From the NCBI RefSeq assembly GCF_002967075.1, contig NZ_PUGE01000005.1, forward strand, positions 159,714 to 223,713: DNA of 64,000 nucleotides, in the 5' to 3' direction. The position numbers were made by a program, and so were the translations under genes. The notes below the pieces were generated by a model that saw nothing but the letters and a program-made list of their open reading frames with translations, was not told the origin of the DNA and did no database searches. Source of the DNA: Corynebacterium sp. J010B-136 (GTDB lineage: Bacteria > Actinomycetota > Actinomycetes > Mycobacteriales > Mycobacteriaceae). Position 1 is the first letter of the stretch, and each line of letters opens with the position of its first letter. Of this stretch, positions 43,973 through 52,454 are shown one piece after another.

Positions 43973-44770
43973 TTATTGAGCGTCTTCGCGCTCGAAACGG
44001 GTACGCAAATCGCGGACGTACTGGCCAACTTCAGGGCCTTCATATTGACCGACGACATCGGCTACTTCACCAGCGGAACGGATTTGTCCCTTATCAATCC
44101 ACAGCGCGGTATTGCAGAGCTGCGCGAGGAAGTCGTTGGAGTGCGACGCAAAGACCAAAATGCCGGAGCGCTTCACTAACTCTTCAAGGCGCACGCGCGC
44201 TTTGGCCATGAAGGCGGCGTCAACGGCGCCGATACCTTCATCGAGAAGCAAGATTTCGGGCTCAATGGAGGTCACAACACCCAGTGCCAGGCGCACACGC
44301 ATACCGGTGGAGTAGGTGCGCAGCGGCATATTGAGGTAATCACCGAGTTCAGAGAATTCTGCGATCTCATCCATTTTGGACTTCATCTGCTTGATGGTCT
44401 GACCCAAAAACAGCCCGCGAATGATGATGTTGTCGTAGCCGGAGACTTCCGGATCCATGCCCACGCCTAAATCGAAGACAGGGGCAACGCGCCCGCGCAC
44501 ATTGGAAGAGCCACGGGTGGGCTCATAAATACGTGAGAGCAAACGCAACAGGGTGGATTTGCCGGCGCCATTGTGGCCGACGAGCCCAACGCGGTCGCCT
44601 TCGCGCAGGTGCAAGTTGATGTCTTTGAGTGCCTCAACAACCACTACGTTGTCATCATTTTGTCCGATGGCGCCACCAGCGGTTGAAAGCACGGCCTTCT
44701 TCAGCGAGCGTGACTTCGCATCAAAGATGGGAAAGTCCACGCATGCGTTGTATGTATCAATAGAAACCAT
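43973..44770 (-). CDS. wzt: Wzt-type ABC ATPase, galactan export
   Basis: A 265-residue ATPase of the O-antigen/teichoic-acid exporter group (mycobacterial Rv3781 type). With Wzm it moves lipid-linked galactan across the membrane so that AftA and EmbC can decorate it. Walker A is GHNGAGKSTLL, the signature is the group's YSTGMRVRLALG (no canonical LSGG), Walker B is EILLLDEGIGAVD, and the switch His is in VFASHSND. Start set at the ATG at 44770, 8 bases after wzm; the upstream extension reads through wzm. There is no extra carbohydrate-binding C-terminal domain, as in other mycolata. Confidence 0.9.
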   Translation of the reverse strand: MVSIDTYNACVDFPIFDAKSRSLKKAVLSTAGGAIGQNDDNVVVVEALKDINLHLREGDRVGLVGHNGAGKSTLLRLLSRIYEPTRGSSNVRGRVAPVFDLGVGMDPEVSGYDNIIIRGLFLGQTIKQMKSKMDEIAEFSELGDYLNMPLRTYSTGMRVRLALGVVTSIEPEILLLDEGIGAVDAAFMAKARVRLEELVKRSGILVFASHSNDFLAQLCNTALWIDKGQIRSAGEVADVVGQYEGPEVGQYVRDLRTRFEREDAQ

Positions 44771-44778
44771 GGTTCTCC

Positions 44779-45672
44779 TTAAACCCAGTAGCTCACGCGG
44801 AAGCGCCACTGGCGCATAGCCACCATGGCAATAAGTAGTCCGCCTGCGGTAAATGCCAAGACGATCCACCAGTGATAAGCAGCTACCGGCTCACCAATCA
44901 ACGGTGCGCGAACAACCTCAAGGTAGTGGTACAACGGGTTAATCTCAGCCAGGCGAGCGCGATCTGCCACCGAGCCACCTTGATCTGTAAGCGTCTTCGT
45001 CGTCCACACAATCGGCGTGACATAAAACAACAGCTGCGTCAGCGCTTCTAGCAAAGGCGCAACGTCGCGGAAACGTGTAGCCACCATACCGAAGAACATC
45101 GCTACCCACACACCGTTGACAATTAACAACAGCATGCCCGGGATGACCAGGAAGAACTCCCAACCCAACGAGCGTGGGAAGATGATAATCAGCAACAGCC
45201 AGATAATCAGGTTGTGGCCCAAGAACAACGTTTGTCGCCACACTAGGCGGTAGACGTGCACTGATAGCGGTGCCGGAAGCTGTTTAATGAGTCCCTCATT
45301 ATCAATGAAGATAGTAGAGCCCTCTTTAATCGCGCCGGAGATGAAATTCCACATAATCAGACCGACGGTCACGTGTGGAAGGAAATCTGCCAGCGGCAGC
45401 TGGAAGAGCATGGAGTACAACAAACCCAATGCCAACGCCATCACACCAGTTGCGATGGTGATCCAAAATGGTCCCAAAACCGACCGGCGGTAGCGCTGCT
45501 TAATGTCTTGCAGACCCAACATTAGCCACAGTTCGTGCTGTTTAGCGCCCTGGAGAAGGTCTTTGAACGCCGCACCGAAAGTCTTGGAATCTGACGGCGG
45601 TACGGTATGACCCTCTGGAGTGCTAGTCATGCGCGCAATATCTGCGGCAAGTGAATTTTTTTCTTGCTCCAT
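44779..45672 (-). CDS. wzm: Wzm-type ABC permease, galactan export
   Basis: A 297-residue ABC-2 type permease with six membrane helices and the family's HELWLMLGLQDIKQRYRRSV amphipathic N-terminal region. It pairs with the adjacent Wzt ATPase to export the galactan polymer on its lipid carrier. First 35 residues are polar and Thr/Ser-rich; an internal ATG at 45630 is an alternative start. Divergent from the aminotransferase-like gene. Confidence 0.9.
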   Translation of the reverse strand: MEQEKNSLAADIARMTSTPEGHTVPPSDSKTFGAAFKDLLQGAKQHELWLMLGLQDIKQRYRRSVLGPFWITIATGVMALALGLLYSMLFQLPLADFLPHVTVGLIMWNFISGAIKEGSTIFIDNEGLIKQLPAPLSVHVYRLVWRQTLFLGHNLIIWLLLIIIFPRSLGWEFFLVIPGMLLLIVNGVWVAMFFGMVATRFRDVAPLLEALTQLLFYVTPIVWTTKTLTDQGGSVADRARLAEINPLYHYLEVVRAPLIGEPVAAYHWWIVLAFTAGGLLIAMVAMRQWRFRVSYWV

Positions 45673-45775
45673 GCCGAATACCCTAGCGCCAAGAAGCTCA
45701 CTTGGTGGTTTTCACCCGCCCATAAACCCGTATAGAGTAGTGAGCGTCAAGAGCCAGCAGGAGGGAGAGCTTGAC

Positions 45776-46984
45776 GTGGATGTAGCTAGCGTGCGCGGTC
45801 TTTACACAGGTCTGTCCGACGGCTGGACATACCTCAATGCGCACGATCAGCCACAAATCGCGGAACGAGTTTCTGCAGGTGTAGCTCGCGCGTTCCGGAT
45901 GTCGCCAGCAGTTGCGGCGGTGGAAACTTCAAGCGGTTCGCATTCCGCCCCCGTTGCCGCCGGGCGTTTAGAGCGTGCTGATTTCATCTCAACAGCGCGC
46001 ATGGCGATCGCCGATATGACCGGTGCACACCAGAACTCTGTGGTTTTGGGTCCGAGTCTGCCCGTTTTATATTCCCGTTTAGCGTCCAAGTTGGGACACC
46101 TGCTGCGGCGTAATTCTTCGGTGGTTCTGCAGCGGCTAGATTCGGCATCGTTAGGCGATATTGATGCGAATATTCGGTGGGCCCAGCCAGACCTCGGCAC
46201 GGGTGAGCTACCGGGCTATCAGTTCAATGAACTTATCGATGGCTCCACGAGGTTCGTTTCTTTCACCGCCGCACACGCCACTCTGGGCTCGGTAGCGCCG
46301 GTTACAGAGATTACTGACATCATTCGTCGTCAGTCGCGCGCTTGGTCGCTGGTGGATGTCTCAGCGCTTGCTACGTACCGCTCCATTGATATTGATGAGC
46401 TTGGTGCCGATATTGTAGGCATTGACTTGGCTCAAGTCGGTGGACCTGAGGTTGCTGCGTTGGTATTTCGCGATACCACCATGTTCAAGCGCCTTAACAT
46501 CACGCGCGATGATCTGGAATCTCGTGTGTCAGCAGGTCTTGCTGGCGGTGTCGGCCCTTTGGCTGACCACTTTGCGCGTTTAGGCGATCCGGATGATGAA
46601 CTGCCTGGTTCGCGCCGGACACGGTTACGCAGTTCGATGCTTAAGGTGGCAGAGCACATGAGCCAGCTTAGCGATGAGCTCTATACCTTGATGGGCACAC
46701 TTCCCGCCGTGCACATCTTGGGTGTTACCGGCGAAGCAGCCAGTGGTGCGCGCACTGATAACCGTATTCCGCGACTTTCTTTTGCTGTGAAGAATGTTCC
46801 TGCGGAAACCGTGCACCAGCGCCTCTTCGGCAATGGACTAGTCACTACGCTTACCCCACGCAGTGAGCTGCTTTCTGAGATGGGTGCTGATGACATCGGC
46901 GGCGCAGTCACCGTATCTCTAAGCCCGTTTAACACCCATCAAGATATTGAGCACCTAGTTCGCGTGGTTGCCTCGTTGGCTTAA
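45776..46984 (+). CDS. class V aminotransferase-fold protein lacking the PLP lysine
   Basis: A 402-residue protein of the fold-type-I aminotransferase/cysteine desulfurase family (the Rv3778c type found next to wzm/wzt in mycobacteria). The family pattern is clear: ETSSGSHSAPVAAGRLERAD, then LGPSLPVLYSRLASKLG, then FTAAHATLGSVAPV. But where the family has a Lys in a Ser-x-x-Lys-x-x-Gly-Pro motif, this protein reads GIDLAQVGGPEVAALVF, with Gln at residue 220. I see no other Lys nearby, so it probably does not form the PLP Schiff base. The GTG start at 45776 has AGGAGGGAGAG upstream. Possibly a scaffold or a catalytically repurposed protein. Confidence 0.75.
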   Translation: MDVASVRGLYTGLSDGWTYLNAHDQPQIAERVSAGVARAFRMSPAVAAVETSSGSHSAPVAAGRLERADFISTARMAIADMTGAHQNSVVLGPSLPVLYSRLASKLGHLLRRNSSVVLQRLDSASLGDIDANIRWAQPDLGTGELPGYQFNELIDGSTRFVSFTAAHATLGSVAPVTEITDIIRRQSRAWSLVDVSALATYRSIDIDELGADIVGIDLAQVGGPEVAALVFRDTTMFKRLNITRDDLESRVSAGLAGGVGPLADHFARLGDPDDELPGSRRTRLRSSMLKVAEHMSQLSDELYTLMGTLPAVHILGVTGEAASGARTDNRIPRLSFAVKNVPAETVHQRLFGNGLVTTLTPRSELLSEMGADDIGGAVTVSLSPFNTHQDIEHLVRVVASLA

Positions 46985-47000
46985 CTCCGTTGTTTTGAGG

Positions 47001-47969
47001 CTACTGCACCAAAACAACCTTGCCGGTATGTGAGCTTTCTACCAGGTGATTGAGTGCCTTAGCCGCATCTGCGAGCGGCAAGGTTTCATGGATGTGGTGC
47101 TTTACGCGTCCATCTTCCAGCATTGGCCAGACATTCTCAACGGTCTGGCGGACAATCTCTGCCTTTACTTCTGGTGAGCGGCGACGCAAGGTCGTGCCGT
47201 GGAGGGAGATATCCTTCATCATCATCACGCCCATGTTGATCTCGGCCTTATTGCCGCCTTGGAGACCGATGGTGATCATGCGTCCGCCTTTGGCGAGCGC
47301 GAACATATTCTTCTTCAGATATGGCCCGCCCACGATATCTAGGATGACATCGCACTGATTCTTGAGCTCTTCAGCGAAGTCTTGTTCCTTGTAATTGATC
47401 AAGATATCGGCGCCGTAGCTCTTGCACACCTCAAGCTTTTCTGCCGAACCTGCGGTTACCGCAACGGTTGCGCCAATAGCTTTAGCGATTTGAATAGCCA
47501 TCAGGCCGATTCCGCCGCCACCGCCGTGGATCAAGATGGTTTCGCCTTCTTTGAGGCCCACTTCCATGACGATATTGGACCAGACAGTGCAGGCGGTTTC
47601 GACTACCGCTGCAGTTTCTGCGAAAGAGAAACCTTCTGGAATAGGAAGCAGCTGGCCTTCTGGTGCCGCGACGTATTCGGCATAGCCGCCGCCGACCAGC
47701 AAAGCACCCACTTTTTCACCTACTTGGCGGTTGGTATCGCCAGCGTCAGCAATTTCACCAGCGCACTCGAGACCAAGGATCTCCGAGCCACCCTTCGGTG
47801 GCGGATAGTTGCCCTCTGCCTGGGTAAGGTCTGCGCGGTTAACACCTGAGGCAGCGACCTTGACCAGTACTTCGCCGGGCTGCAGAGTTGGCTTCGGTAC
47901 TTCTTGGAGTTCGAGGGCTGCTGGGTCCCCTTCGGTGGTTTGGACGATTGCTTTCATCACATCAGTCAT
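47001..47969 (-). CDS. NAD(P)H:quinone oxidoreductase, zinc-independent MDR type
   Basis: A 322-residue medium-chain dehydrogenase/reductase of the quinone oxidoreductase group (the Rv3777 type, likewise next to the aminotransferase in mycobacteria). The N-terminal catalytic domain lacks zinc-ligand Cys clusters; the NADPH-binding Rossmann loop is HGGGGGIGLMAIQIAKAIGA. Start at the ATG at 47969, with GGAGGG upstream; a second in-frame ATG follows 4 codons later. Its stop faces that of the aminotransferase gene across 16 bases. Confidence 0.85.
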   Translation of the reverse strand: MTDVMKAIVQTTEGDPAALELQEVPKPTLQPGEVLVKVAASGVNRADLTQAEGNYPPPKGGSEILGLECAGEIADAGDTNRQVGEKVGALLVGGGYAEYVAAPEGQLLPIPEGFSFAETAAVVETACTVWSNIVMEVGLKEGETILIHGGGGGIGLMAIQIAKAIGATVAVTAGSAEKLEVCKSYGADILINYKEQDFAEELKNQCDVILDIVGGPYLKKNMFALAKGGRMITIGLQGGNKAEINMGVMMMKDISLHGTTLRRRSPEVKAEIVRQTVENVWPMLEDGRVKHHIHETLPLADAAKALNHLVESSHTGKVVLVQ

Positions 47970-48096
47970 ACCCTCCACGCTAGACAAGTTTGCGCAATCA
48001 AGCACGCAGTTTTAGTCTTTAACCTTCGATCGGGTAGTCTTTTTGTGTGCTTGAGTTCAGACCCTAGTAGATGTGTGAATCTCTCTTAGAGCACAC

Positions 48097-48184
48097 GGAG
48101 ACGTGGCAGAGCGGCCGAATGCACTGGTCTTGAAAACCAGCGTGGGGAAACTCACCGAGGGTTCAAATCCCTCCGTCTCCGCCA
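48097..48184 (+). tRNA. tRNA-Ser (UGA anticodon)
   Basis: A class II tRNA with a 7-bp acceptor stem (GGAGACG/CGTCTCC), D-arm GGCAGAGCGGCCGAAT, anticodon loop CTTGAAA (anticodon TGA), a long variable arm (CGTGGGGAAACTCACCG) and T-arm GGGTTCAAATCCC. Discriminator G and encoded CCA. Reads UCA and related Ser codons. Confidence 0.95.
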
Positions 48185-48226
48185 AATACGCCCGATCACC
48201 TGGTTTTCCAGATGATCGGGCGTATT
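48185..48226 (+). terminator. terminator after tRNA-Ser(UGA)
   Basis: AATACGCCCGATCACCTGG pairs with CCAGATGATCGGGCGTATT (19 base pairs, one mismatch, 4-base TTTT loop), then TTCTTT. It also lies 23 bases after the stop of the convergent GntR gene. Confidence 0.88.
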
Positions 48227-48249
48227 TTCTTTATTTACCGCATTTGTTG

Positions 48250-48909
48250 TCATAGTGATTTTATTGCCGCCTCGCGCAGCAGCTCTAGGCGAATCTCGCG
48301 GGCCTTACTCATATGGGTGCGCGCGAGTTCATTGGCTTTGTCCCCGTCGCGTTGGACGATTGCTTCGAGAATTGCCGCATGCTCGTCCAAGGATTGTTCC
48401 CACCGGCCGTCTTCTGAAAGTGTCGAGCGTGGGGAGTGGACAAGGTGTGTACTTAGCCGTTCTAGGAGATCGATAAGCACAGGATTGTGCGTAGCTCGCC
48501 AGATTGCTGCATGGAATTCCAGGTTGGTGGACATGCGTTCGTGATCGTCGGGATTTTGTAGTTCCCGGTCACGTGCCAAAAGCGCTTCCATTCGAAGAGT
48601 ATCGGAAAGCTGTCGGGCTTGGGATGCTTCTTGGGCGGCGTTTGCCTCAAGGAGGATGCGCATGTCATAGACCTGGATTACCCGCTCAGGATCCGGATAC
48701 GGCACTTGAAGTCCACGTCCCACACGGTCGAGGAGCCCGTCCTGCTCTAGCCGGGATAGGACAGTGCGGATGGGGGTTCGGGAGACTCCGAATCTTTTAG
48801 ACAGTGCGATCTCTCGAAATGGTGATCCCGGTGCGTGCGCACCAGAGATGATTTCATCGCGGAGAGTAGAGAAGATCGAGTCAATATCGATCCGAGGGGG
48901 ATTGGCCAT
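48250..48909 (-). CDS. GntR/FadR-type (FCD) regulator of the tricarballylate module
   Basis: A 219-residue regulator. Residues about 10-75 are a GntR winged helix (LRDEIISGAHAPGSPFREIA, then RFGVSRTPIRTVLSRLEQDG) and the rest an FCD ligand domain with metal-binding His residues (LEFHAAIWRATHNP near 130, then HAAILEAIVQRD). It is downstream of the TcuA-like gene on the same strand and probably controls that gene and the divergent tct operon; matching operator-like repeats lie near both promoters (50556, 50688) and partly before its own gene (GTATACGG at 48990). Confidence 0.85.
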   Translation of the reverse strand: MANPPRIDIDSIFSTLRDEIISGAHAPGSPFREIALSKRFGVSRTPIRTVLSRLEQDGLLDRVGRGLQVPYPDPERVIQVYDMRILLEANAAQEASQARQLSDTLRMEALLARDRELQNPDDHERMSTNLEFHAAIWRATHNPVLIDLLERLSTHLVHSPRSTLSEDGRWEQSLDEHAAILEAIVQRDGDKANELARTHMSKAREIRLELLREAAIKSL

Positions 48910-48979
48910 CGTTTTACTCCTACCTTTCCGGGTGAAACATTCTGGTGTTTCCGTCGGACGATATTGTTTGAAGTGGAAA

Positions 48980-49029
48980 TGTGTTGTCAGTATACGGGGT
49001 TCTAATTACCGGAATCTACTGACAACACA
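48980..49029. repeat. inverted repeat between GntR and TcuA-like genes
   Basis: TGTGTTGTCAGTA and TACTGACAACACA form a perfect 13-base inverted repeat 24 bases apart. It begins 70 bases upstream of the GntR start and ends 5 bases before the TcuA stop codon. No T run follows in either direction, so it is more likely an operator or an mRNA-stability hairpin than a simple terminator. Confidence 0.65.
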
Positions 49030-49034
49030 GTGGG

Positions 49035-50525
49035 CTACGCCAGCGCGCCAGCACGGCGGCCAAAGACTACGCCAGCTGCAAGGCCACTGCCGCCTGGATA
49101 GTTATTGCTAAATAATCCGCCGAGCATCTCGCCAGCCGCGTAGAGGCCTTCGATGTGCTCGCCATCTTTATTCAACACGCGGCCGTGGGTATCAGTCTTG
49201 ACTCCGCCAAAGGTGAATGTGATGCCACAGGTAACTGGGTAGGCGTAGAAAGGACCCTCATTCAGTGGGGCAGCCCAGTTGCTCTTGATCGGAGTGGTAG
49301 CCGAAATCTTTCCGTCTTTGACGGTCGGGTCAAACTCTGTATCTGGGTTGATCGCCTCGTTGTATTCACGAATGGTCTCAGCGAGAGCCTCGGGGTTGAC
49401 GCCGATCTTTTCTGCGAGTTGCTCGATGGTATCAGCAGTTTCTACAGAGATATCCGGCATATCGTATTCTTCTGTGCGCAACATTGGGCGAAGTTTGGCG
49501 TCGTAAATCTGATAAGCCACTGATCCTGGTTGCTTGAGGATCTCTTTGCCGTACTTCGCATAGGTGTAGTTACGGAAGTCAGCGCCTTCGTCAAGGAAGC
49601 GTTTCCCATCACGGTTAACAATAATCCCAAGGAAATAGCTCTGGCGGGTTAGGCGGTTAGTCAGCTCGCGGTTGCTTTCGTTCTGCGGAGTAAATGCATC
49701 CCATTGCACACTGTGGCAAGAGCCAAAGTCGCCGCCCTTCTCCGCGCCGATGCTCAACGCGGCCTTGATCATATCGCCTTGGTTATAGGGAGTGCCGCGT
49801 ACCTTCGCATTTTCCCAGCCTTCCCCGAGATGCTCGCGGCGCCATTCCGGGTTGGCCTCGAAACCGCCAGCTGTCATGACAACGGATTCTGAACGAATCT
49901 CTACGGGTCCTTCACGGGATTCAGCCCGAACGCCCACGACCTTGCCGTTTTCAGTGATGAGTTCGATTGCGCGGTGGCCGTAGAGAATTTCAATGCCGTT
50001 TTCTTGTGCGACGCGAGTGTGGTCAGCGATGAGGCCTTCGCCGCCGCCAACATTGCCTACATGGAGCCCTCCCCAGAACAAGTAAGTGCCATCTGGGCGC
50101 TCGTATGCTTGACGTTCGTACATCAGGCGGTACTTTAACCCCTTGGACTTTAGCCAGCGCAAGGTAGGGGAGACTTCAGTGACTAGCACCTCCGTCAGGT
50201 CCGGATCATTGCGACCTTCAGTGACTTTTTCCAAGTCCGCGGTGTATTCCTGGGCGGAGTAGGGCGGAACCTCGGAGATAGAGTGACGGTCATCGGGTTC
50301 GACGAGGTCTCGCAAGTCATCTAGGCCGCTATGAACCATGCGGGTGGCTCCCGCAGTGTAGAAGCTGTTGCCGCCTGCCATATCAGGCTCTCCTCGTTCG
50401 AGGAGGAAGACCGTGCGTCCACGCTCATTTGCGGCGTGGGCAGCGGTAAAGCCTGCATTGCCACCGCCGACGACTACGACGTCGGCGGTGAGTTGGCGAA
50501 TTGTGGGAATGGAAGTGTCAGTCAT
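49035..50525 (-). CDS. TcuA-like FAD-dependent tricarballylate dehydrogenase
   Basis: A 496-residue flavoprotein of the fumarate reductase/succinate dehydrogenase flavoprotein family. The dinucleotide-binding motif is VVVGGGNAGFTAAHAANERG, followed by AGGNSFYTAGATRMV, and the C terminus is GGLFSNNYPGGSGLAAGVVFG. Closest in plan to TcuA, which oxidises tricarballylate to cis-aconitate. Start at the ATG at 50525, with AGGAG upstream. The divergent TctCBA transporter and the GntR gene form a module with it. The usual electron-acceptor partner TcuB is not present in this window. Confidence 0.8.
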   Translation of the reverse strand: MTDTSIPTIRQLTADVVVVGGGNAGFTAAHAANERGRTVFLLERGEPDMAGGNSFYTAGATRMVHSGLDDLRDLVEPDDRHSISEVPPYSAQEYTADLEKVTEGRNDPDLTEVLVTEVSPTLRWLKSKGLKYRLMYERQAYERPDGTYLFWGGLHVGNVGGGEGLIADHTRVAQENGIEILYGHRAIELITENGKVVGVRAESREGPVEIRSESVVMTAGGFEANPEWRREHLGEGWENAKVRGTPYNQGDMIKAALSIGAEKGGDFGSCHSVQWDAFTPQNESNRELTNRLTRQSYFLGIIVNRDGKRFLDEGADFRNYTYAKYGKEILKQPGSVAYQIYDAKLRPMLRTEEYDMPDISVETADTIEQLAEKIGVNPEALAETIREYNEAINPDTEFDPTVKDGKISATTPIKSNWAAPLNEGPFYAYPVTCGITFTFGGVKTDTHGRVLNKDGEHIEGLYAAGEMLGGLFSNNYPGGSGLAAGVVFGRRAGALA

Positions 50526-50554
50526 GTTGGACTCCTGGGTAGGTGACAGTTTCA

Positions 50555-50574
50555 TTGTATACAACCGTATACAG
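50555..50574. promoter_or_regulatory. operator-like palindrome before TcuA gene
   Basis: TTGTATACAA is a perfect palindrome, and TGTATACAACCGTATACAG contains two GTATACA-like half sites. It lies 30 bases upstream of the TcuA start codon. A related copy is at 50688. Confidence 0.6.
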
Positions 50575-50687
50575 GCCGCCCTGTCAAGCGGTGTCGTGAA
50601 TTAAGTATTTATTCCGTGCATTAATGCAGTATGCGGGTGGGATGGGTGAGCCGCGGTTCATTTAGGTCTTGTTGTGATTCAAATCAT

Positions 50688-50706
50688 CGTGTACAACTGT
50701 ATCCAG
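50688..50706. promoter_or_regulatory. operator-like repeat before tct operon
   Basis: CGTGTACAACTGTATCCAG matches the 19-base element at 50556 in 16 positions, in the same orientation, 61 bases upstream of the TctC start. The pair is a good candidate for binding by the GntR/FCD regulator. Confidence 0.55.
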
Positions 50707-50766
50707 CCCAAAGTCAATCAATAAGAAAGTGGTTCACCATGTACCTGATGCAAAGGGGAAGAAGCG

Positions 50767-51747
50767 GTGACTAAACGAATTAAGCTCGCTATTTTTGCAG
50801 TAGGAGTGCTCATAGTTGCAGCTATGGCTTTCATCAGTGCAGCAGCGAGTGGCGGGGTCAGTGCCGCTAGGAGTGCGATGACGATCCTTGCCCCGGCGGC
50901 CCCAGGTGGCGGTTGGGACGGATTCGCTCGAGAGTCCCAAGCCGTTCTTCGCCAAAACGGTATTGTCGCAAACCCGCAGGTTGTCAATATCCCGGGTGCT
51001 GGCGGCACCATTGGCCTAAGCCAGTTTGTCGAGGAAGAAGGAAGGCAAGACATGCTGATGGTTACCGGCGGTGTCATGGTCGGAGCCATCGAATTAGCAG
51101 ATAACCCAGAGTCGTTTGACGATGTCACACCCATTGCAGGCTTAGCTGATGACTATGCGGTTTTAGTGGTTCCGATGGACTCGGAATTCCAAACCTTGGA
51201 TGACTTCATCGCAGCTTTTGAGCAAGACCCCGGTGGTACTTCAATCGGTGGTGGTTCGCTTGGCTCGATAGATCACCTGCTCGGCGGGCTTATGGCGAAG
51301 GAGCTCGGAATGAGTCCCCGCAAATTAAACTACATCGCTTACTCAGGCGGCGGCGAAGCTTTGAACTCCCTGCTGGCGCATACCACCGCCGCTGGAATGT
51401 CCGGATACAACGAAGTTGCTGACCAAATAGAAGCTGGAAACCTCCGAGCACTGGCGATTTCTTCGGAGGAGCGTCTTCCCGGTGTCGATATTCCCACTTT
51501 CAAAGAACAAGGCCTCGACATCTCAATGTCGAACTGGCGTGGCATTGTTGCCCCGCCGGGCATCTCTGAGGAAGCTCGCGCTGAATATGCCGCCATCGTC
51601 GATGAAATGCAAGCTACGCAGGACTGGGCAGATGCCGTTAAACGTAATAGCTGGGTAGCGGCGTATCAGATCGACGAAGAATTTGAAGATTTCCTCGAGG
51701 AAGAAATCGCCACTGCTCGTGAAATAGTAAAGGAGCTCGGACTATGA
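50767..51747 (+). CDS. tctC: TctC-type tripartite tricarboxylate binding protein
   Basis: A 326-residue extracytoplasmic binding protein. A hydrophobic signal or anchor spans residues about 7-30; there is no lipobox Cys. The mature domain opens with MTILAPAAPGGGWDGFARE and includes NIPGAGGTIGLSQFV, the conserved TctC/BugT phosphate-carboxylate loop region. It captures tricarboxylates (citrate or tricarballylate by context). GTG start; the last 4 bases overlap tctB. Confidence 0.87.
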   Translation: MTKRIKLAIFAVGVLIVAAMAFISAAASGGVSAARSAMTILAPAAPGGGWDGFARESQAVLRQNGIVANPQVVNIPGAGGTIGLSQFVEEEGRQDMLMVTGGVMVGAIELADNPESFDDVTPIAGLADDYAVLVVPMDSEFQTLDDFIAAFEQDPGGTSIGGGSLGSIDHLLGGLMAKELGMSPRKLNYIAYSGGGEALNSLLAHTTAAGMSGYNEVADQIEAGNLRALAISSEERLPGVDIPTFKEQGLDISMSNWRGIVAPPGISEEARAEYAAIVDEMQATQDWADAVKRNSWVAAYQIDEEFEDFLEEEIATAREIVKELGL

Positions 51748-52454
51748 CAACATCATCTTCAACTCAGGCTTCGACACCACCTTCCGCATCTGTGTCAAGC
51801 GAGACATCGGCGTTGATGGAACAAGAAGTTGCGGCAATCTCGACTGGCCACGAAGAAGTGGTGAAAGGCACCAAGTCTCGGTGGGGTTGGTTGGCAGGCC
51901 GCGGAGAACTCTGGTTTGTGCTCCTTTTGGTGGTTCTGGCGACGACATTGCTGATCGGCGGATTAACCATGGAAGTGCTCGGCGATTCGCGCCCTGGTCC
52001 GCAGTTTTTCCCGATCGTTATTTCCCTTTTGCTTTATATTTCTGCTGGTGCAATTGCGATCTCTACCATCCGTAATCCAACCCTTCCCGATGGTCAGCCA
52101 CATCCTGGGCGTGGCAACTTTTCGGCGGCGATGCTCAAGGACTTGGGCAATGCACAGGAAGAACGTGTGCGTCGTCGGTATAGCGAGTACTCGGATAAAT
52201 GGGCTACGTATTCCGACTGGAAAACTGTGGGCACGCTTATCGCGGCCATGGCTGCATTCATTGTGATTCTCAACCCGCTGGGCTGGGTATTGAGCGCGAC
52301 GATGCTCTTTTTTGTGGTGGTCCGCGCGCTCGGATCTAAAAACACATGGATTGACCTAGGCGTCGCCTTACTTTTCGCCTCGGTTATTCAATTGGCATTC
52401 AATGAGGGATTGGGTCTGCCGCTTCCTCCAGGCTTTTTGGAAGGACTCCTGTAA
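51744..52454 (+). CDS. tctB: TctB-type small membrane subunit
   Basis: A 236-residue protein with a long Ser/Thr-rich cytoplasmic N terminus (residues 1-50) and four membrane helices (GELWFVLLLVVLATTLLIGG being the first). It forms the small membrane subunit of the tripartite tricarboxylate transporter. Overlaps tctC by 4 bases and shares one base with tctA. Confidence 0.83.
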   Translation: MTTSSSTQASTPPSASVSSETSALMEQEVAAISTGHEEVVKGTKSRWGWLAGRGELWFVLLLVVLATTLLIGGLTMEVLGDSRPGPQFFPIVISLLLYISAGAIAISTIRNPTLPDGQPHPGRGNFSAAMLKDLGNAQEERVRRRYSEYSDKWATYSDWKTVGTLIAAMAAFIVILNPLGWVLSATMLFFVVVRALGSKNTWIDLGVALLFASVIQLAFNEGLGLPLPPGFLEGLL

